In this document: positions 15,102 to 15,323 of the stretch, piece after piece
Layout: each line of letters starts with the position of its first letter
Position numbering within the stretch: the stretch's first letter is position 1
From: Bacteroides sp.
GTDB taxonomy: Bacteria > Bacteroidota > Bacteroidia > Bacteroidales > Bacteroidaceae
DNA: 15,323 nucleotides
Direction of reading: 5' to 3'
Assembly (NCBI GenBank): GCA_030151885.1
Contig: JASLCG010000009.1
Span: 1 to 15,323 of the forward strand
Made by a program: the position numbers and the translations under genes
Notes under the pieces: model-generated
Database searches by the model: none
What the model was told of the DNA's origin: nothing
What the model saw: the letters and a program-made list of their open reading frames with translations, nothing else

Positions 15102-15148
15102 TCGGGGTGACTGGATTCGAACCAGCGACCCCACGCCCCCCAGACGTG
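15102..15148 (-). pseudogene. 3' remnant of tRNA-Pro(GGG), probable att site
   Basis: On the minus strand the sequence folds as the 3' part of a tRNA. The anticodon arm is CACGT-CTGGGGG-GCGTG (15148-15132; anticodon GGG at 15141-15139, reading CCC), the variable loop is GGGTC, and the T arm is GCTGG-TTCGAAT-CCAGT (15126-15110). The acceptor 3' strand is CACCCCG with discriminator A (15109-15102), and CCA is not encoded. Upstream, where a D arm and an acceptor 5' strand CGGGGTG should be, there is only AT-rich DNA (CAATCT and beyond), so no cloverleaf can form. Integrases of phages and conjugative elements often use tRNA 3' halves and leave just such fragments. The break at the anticodon stem fits that, and a decayed duplicate tRNA fits as well. 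Confidence 0.85.
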
Positions 15149-15276
15149 AGATTGTTGTATTTATATAGTTGATATACTGCTGTTTGTGATTGTGTTTATT
15201 GATGAGTACATAAAATTCGCATAGTGATAGTACATTAAGAGTACATCTAATAAGAAGAGATAAGGTTAACCAATCA
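15149..15276. other. Spacer between the repeats, possible element remnant
   Basis: This AT-rich noncoding stretch lies between the tRNA remnant and the second repeat. AGTACAT occurs three times in direct orientation (15205-15211, 15229-15235, 15240-15246), the last two 11 bp apart. On the minus strand a frame of 34 codons runs between two TAA stops and resembles nothing I know. The short repeats could be recombinase or regulator sites, or chance. Confidence 0.4.
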
Positions 15277-15323
15277 TTTTTATTTTAACTTCGTGTTATT
15301 GAAATAAAAAAGCAGCTACAAAT
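15277..15323. repeat. 47-bp direct repeat, copy 2 (runs off window)
   Basis: Exact match to 15028-15074. The window ends inside it, so the true repeat may be longer. In copy 1 this sequence is the 3' flank and terminator of the tRNA-Pro remnant on the minus strand, so a second tRNA-Pro, possibly intact, is expected just beyond 15323. Confidence 0.93.

Noticed and set aside
15102..15176. Complete tRNA-Pro gene
   Set aside because: No D arm and no CGGGGTG acceptor strand upstream of the anticodon arm, so no cloverleaf can form.
15149..15276. Integrase gene fragment in the spacer
   Set aside because: The only frame (about 34 codons, minus strand) has no tyrosine-recombinase motif and no similarity that I can name.

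Overview
The window looks like chromosomal DNA of a low-GC member of the Bacteroidales (Bacteroidota). Three things point there. The genes have a Bacteroides-like order (psd-pssA-DUF4834 divergent from dnaE-trxA). Upstream of several genes is the Bacteroidota promoter pattern TTTG-N19-21-TAnnTTTG rather than E. coli-type -35/-10 boxes. There are also family-specific proteins such as a Gram-negative choloylglycine-hydrolase-like enzyme with a signal peptide. No species can be named from the sequence alone.

Layout. Positions 1-101 are the 3' end of an unidentified plus-strand gene. Positions 113-1868 hold a minus-strand phospholipid operon, psd then pssA then a small DUF4834-type membrane protein, which together make phosphatidylethanolamine from CDP-diacylglycerol. 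A 211-bp divergent promoter region separates it from a plus-strand unit, dnaE (replicative polymerase alpha subunit), trxA and a small acidic protein, closed by a strong hairpin terminator at 6632-6665. A gene-free stretch (6581-6944) carries a degenerate 22-bp tandem array between two terminators.

Positions 6945-10178 form a tightly packed minus-strand operon: aroA, a membrane-anchored protein with a CCG-x-H-x2-C motif, a zinc/manganese-type ABC permease, tsaE, and a two-helix Imm17-like protein. It mixes aromatic amino-acid synthesis, metal transport and tRNA modification, and the permease has no ATPase or binding protein beside it.

Positions 10296-14948 hold three exported hydrolases: an M28 zinc peptidase (+), a choloylglycine hydrolase/penicillin acylase-family enzyme (-) and a GH20 beta-N-acetylhexosaminidase with an extra C-terminal domain (+). 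Each has its own regulatory gap, with strong hairpin terminators at 11516-11555 and 14965-15000. They suit a gut- or host-associated organism processing peptides, amides and amino sugars in the periplasm.

The right end (15028-15323) is the most unusual part. It holds the 3' part of a tRNA-Pro(GGG) gene on the minus strand, lacking the acceptor 5' strand and D arm. Behind it is a terminator, and 47 bp of that flank are repeated exactly 249 bp further on, running off the window. This looks like an integration scar (att-type duplication) or a decayed tandem tRNA copy, with an intact tRNA-Pro predicted just beyond the window. I see no intact integrase, transposase, CRISPR array or rRNA, and no clearly new multi-gene system.
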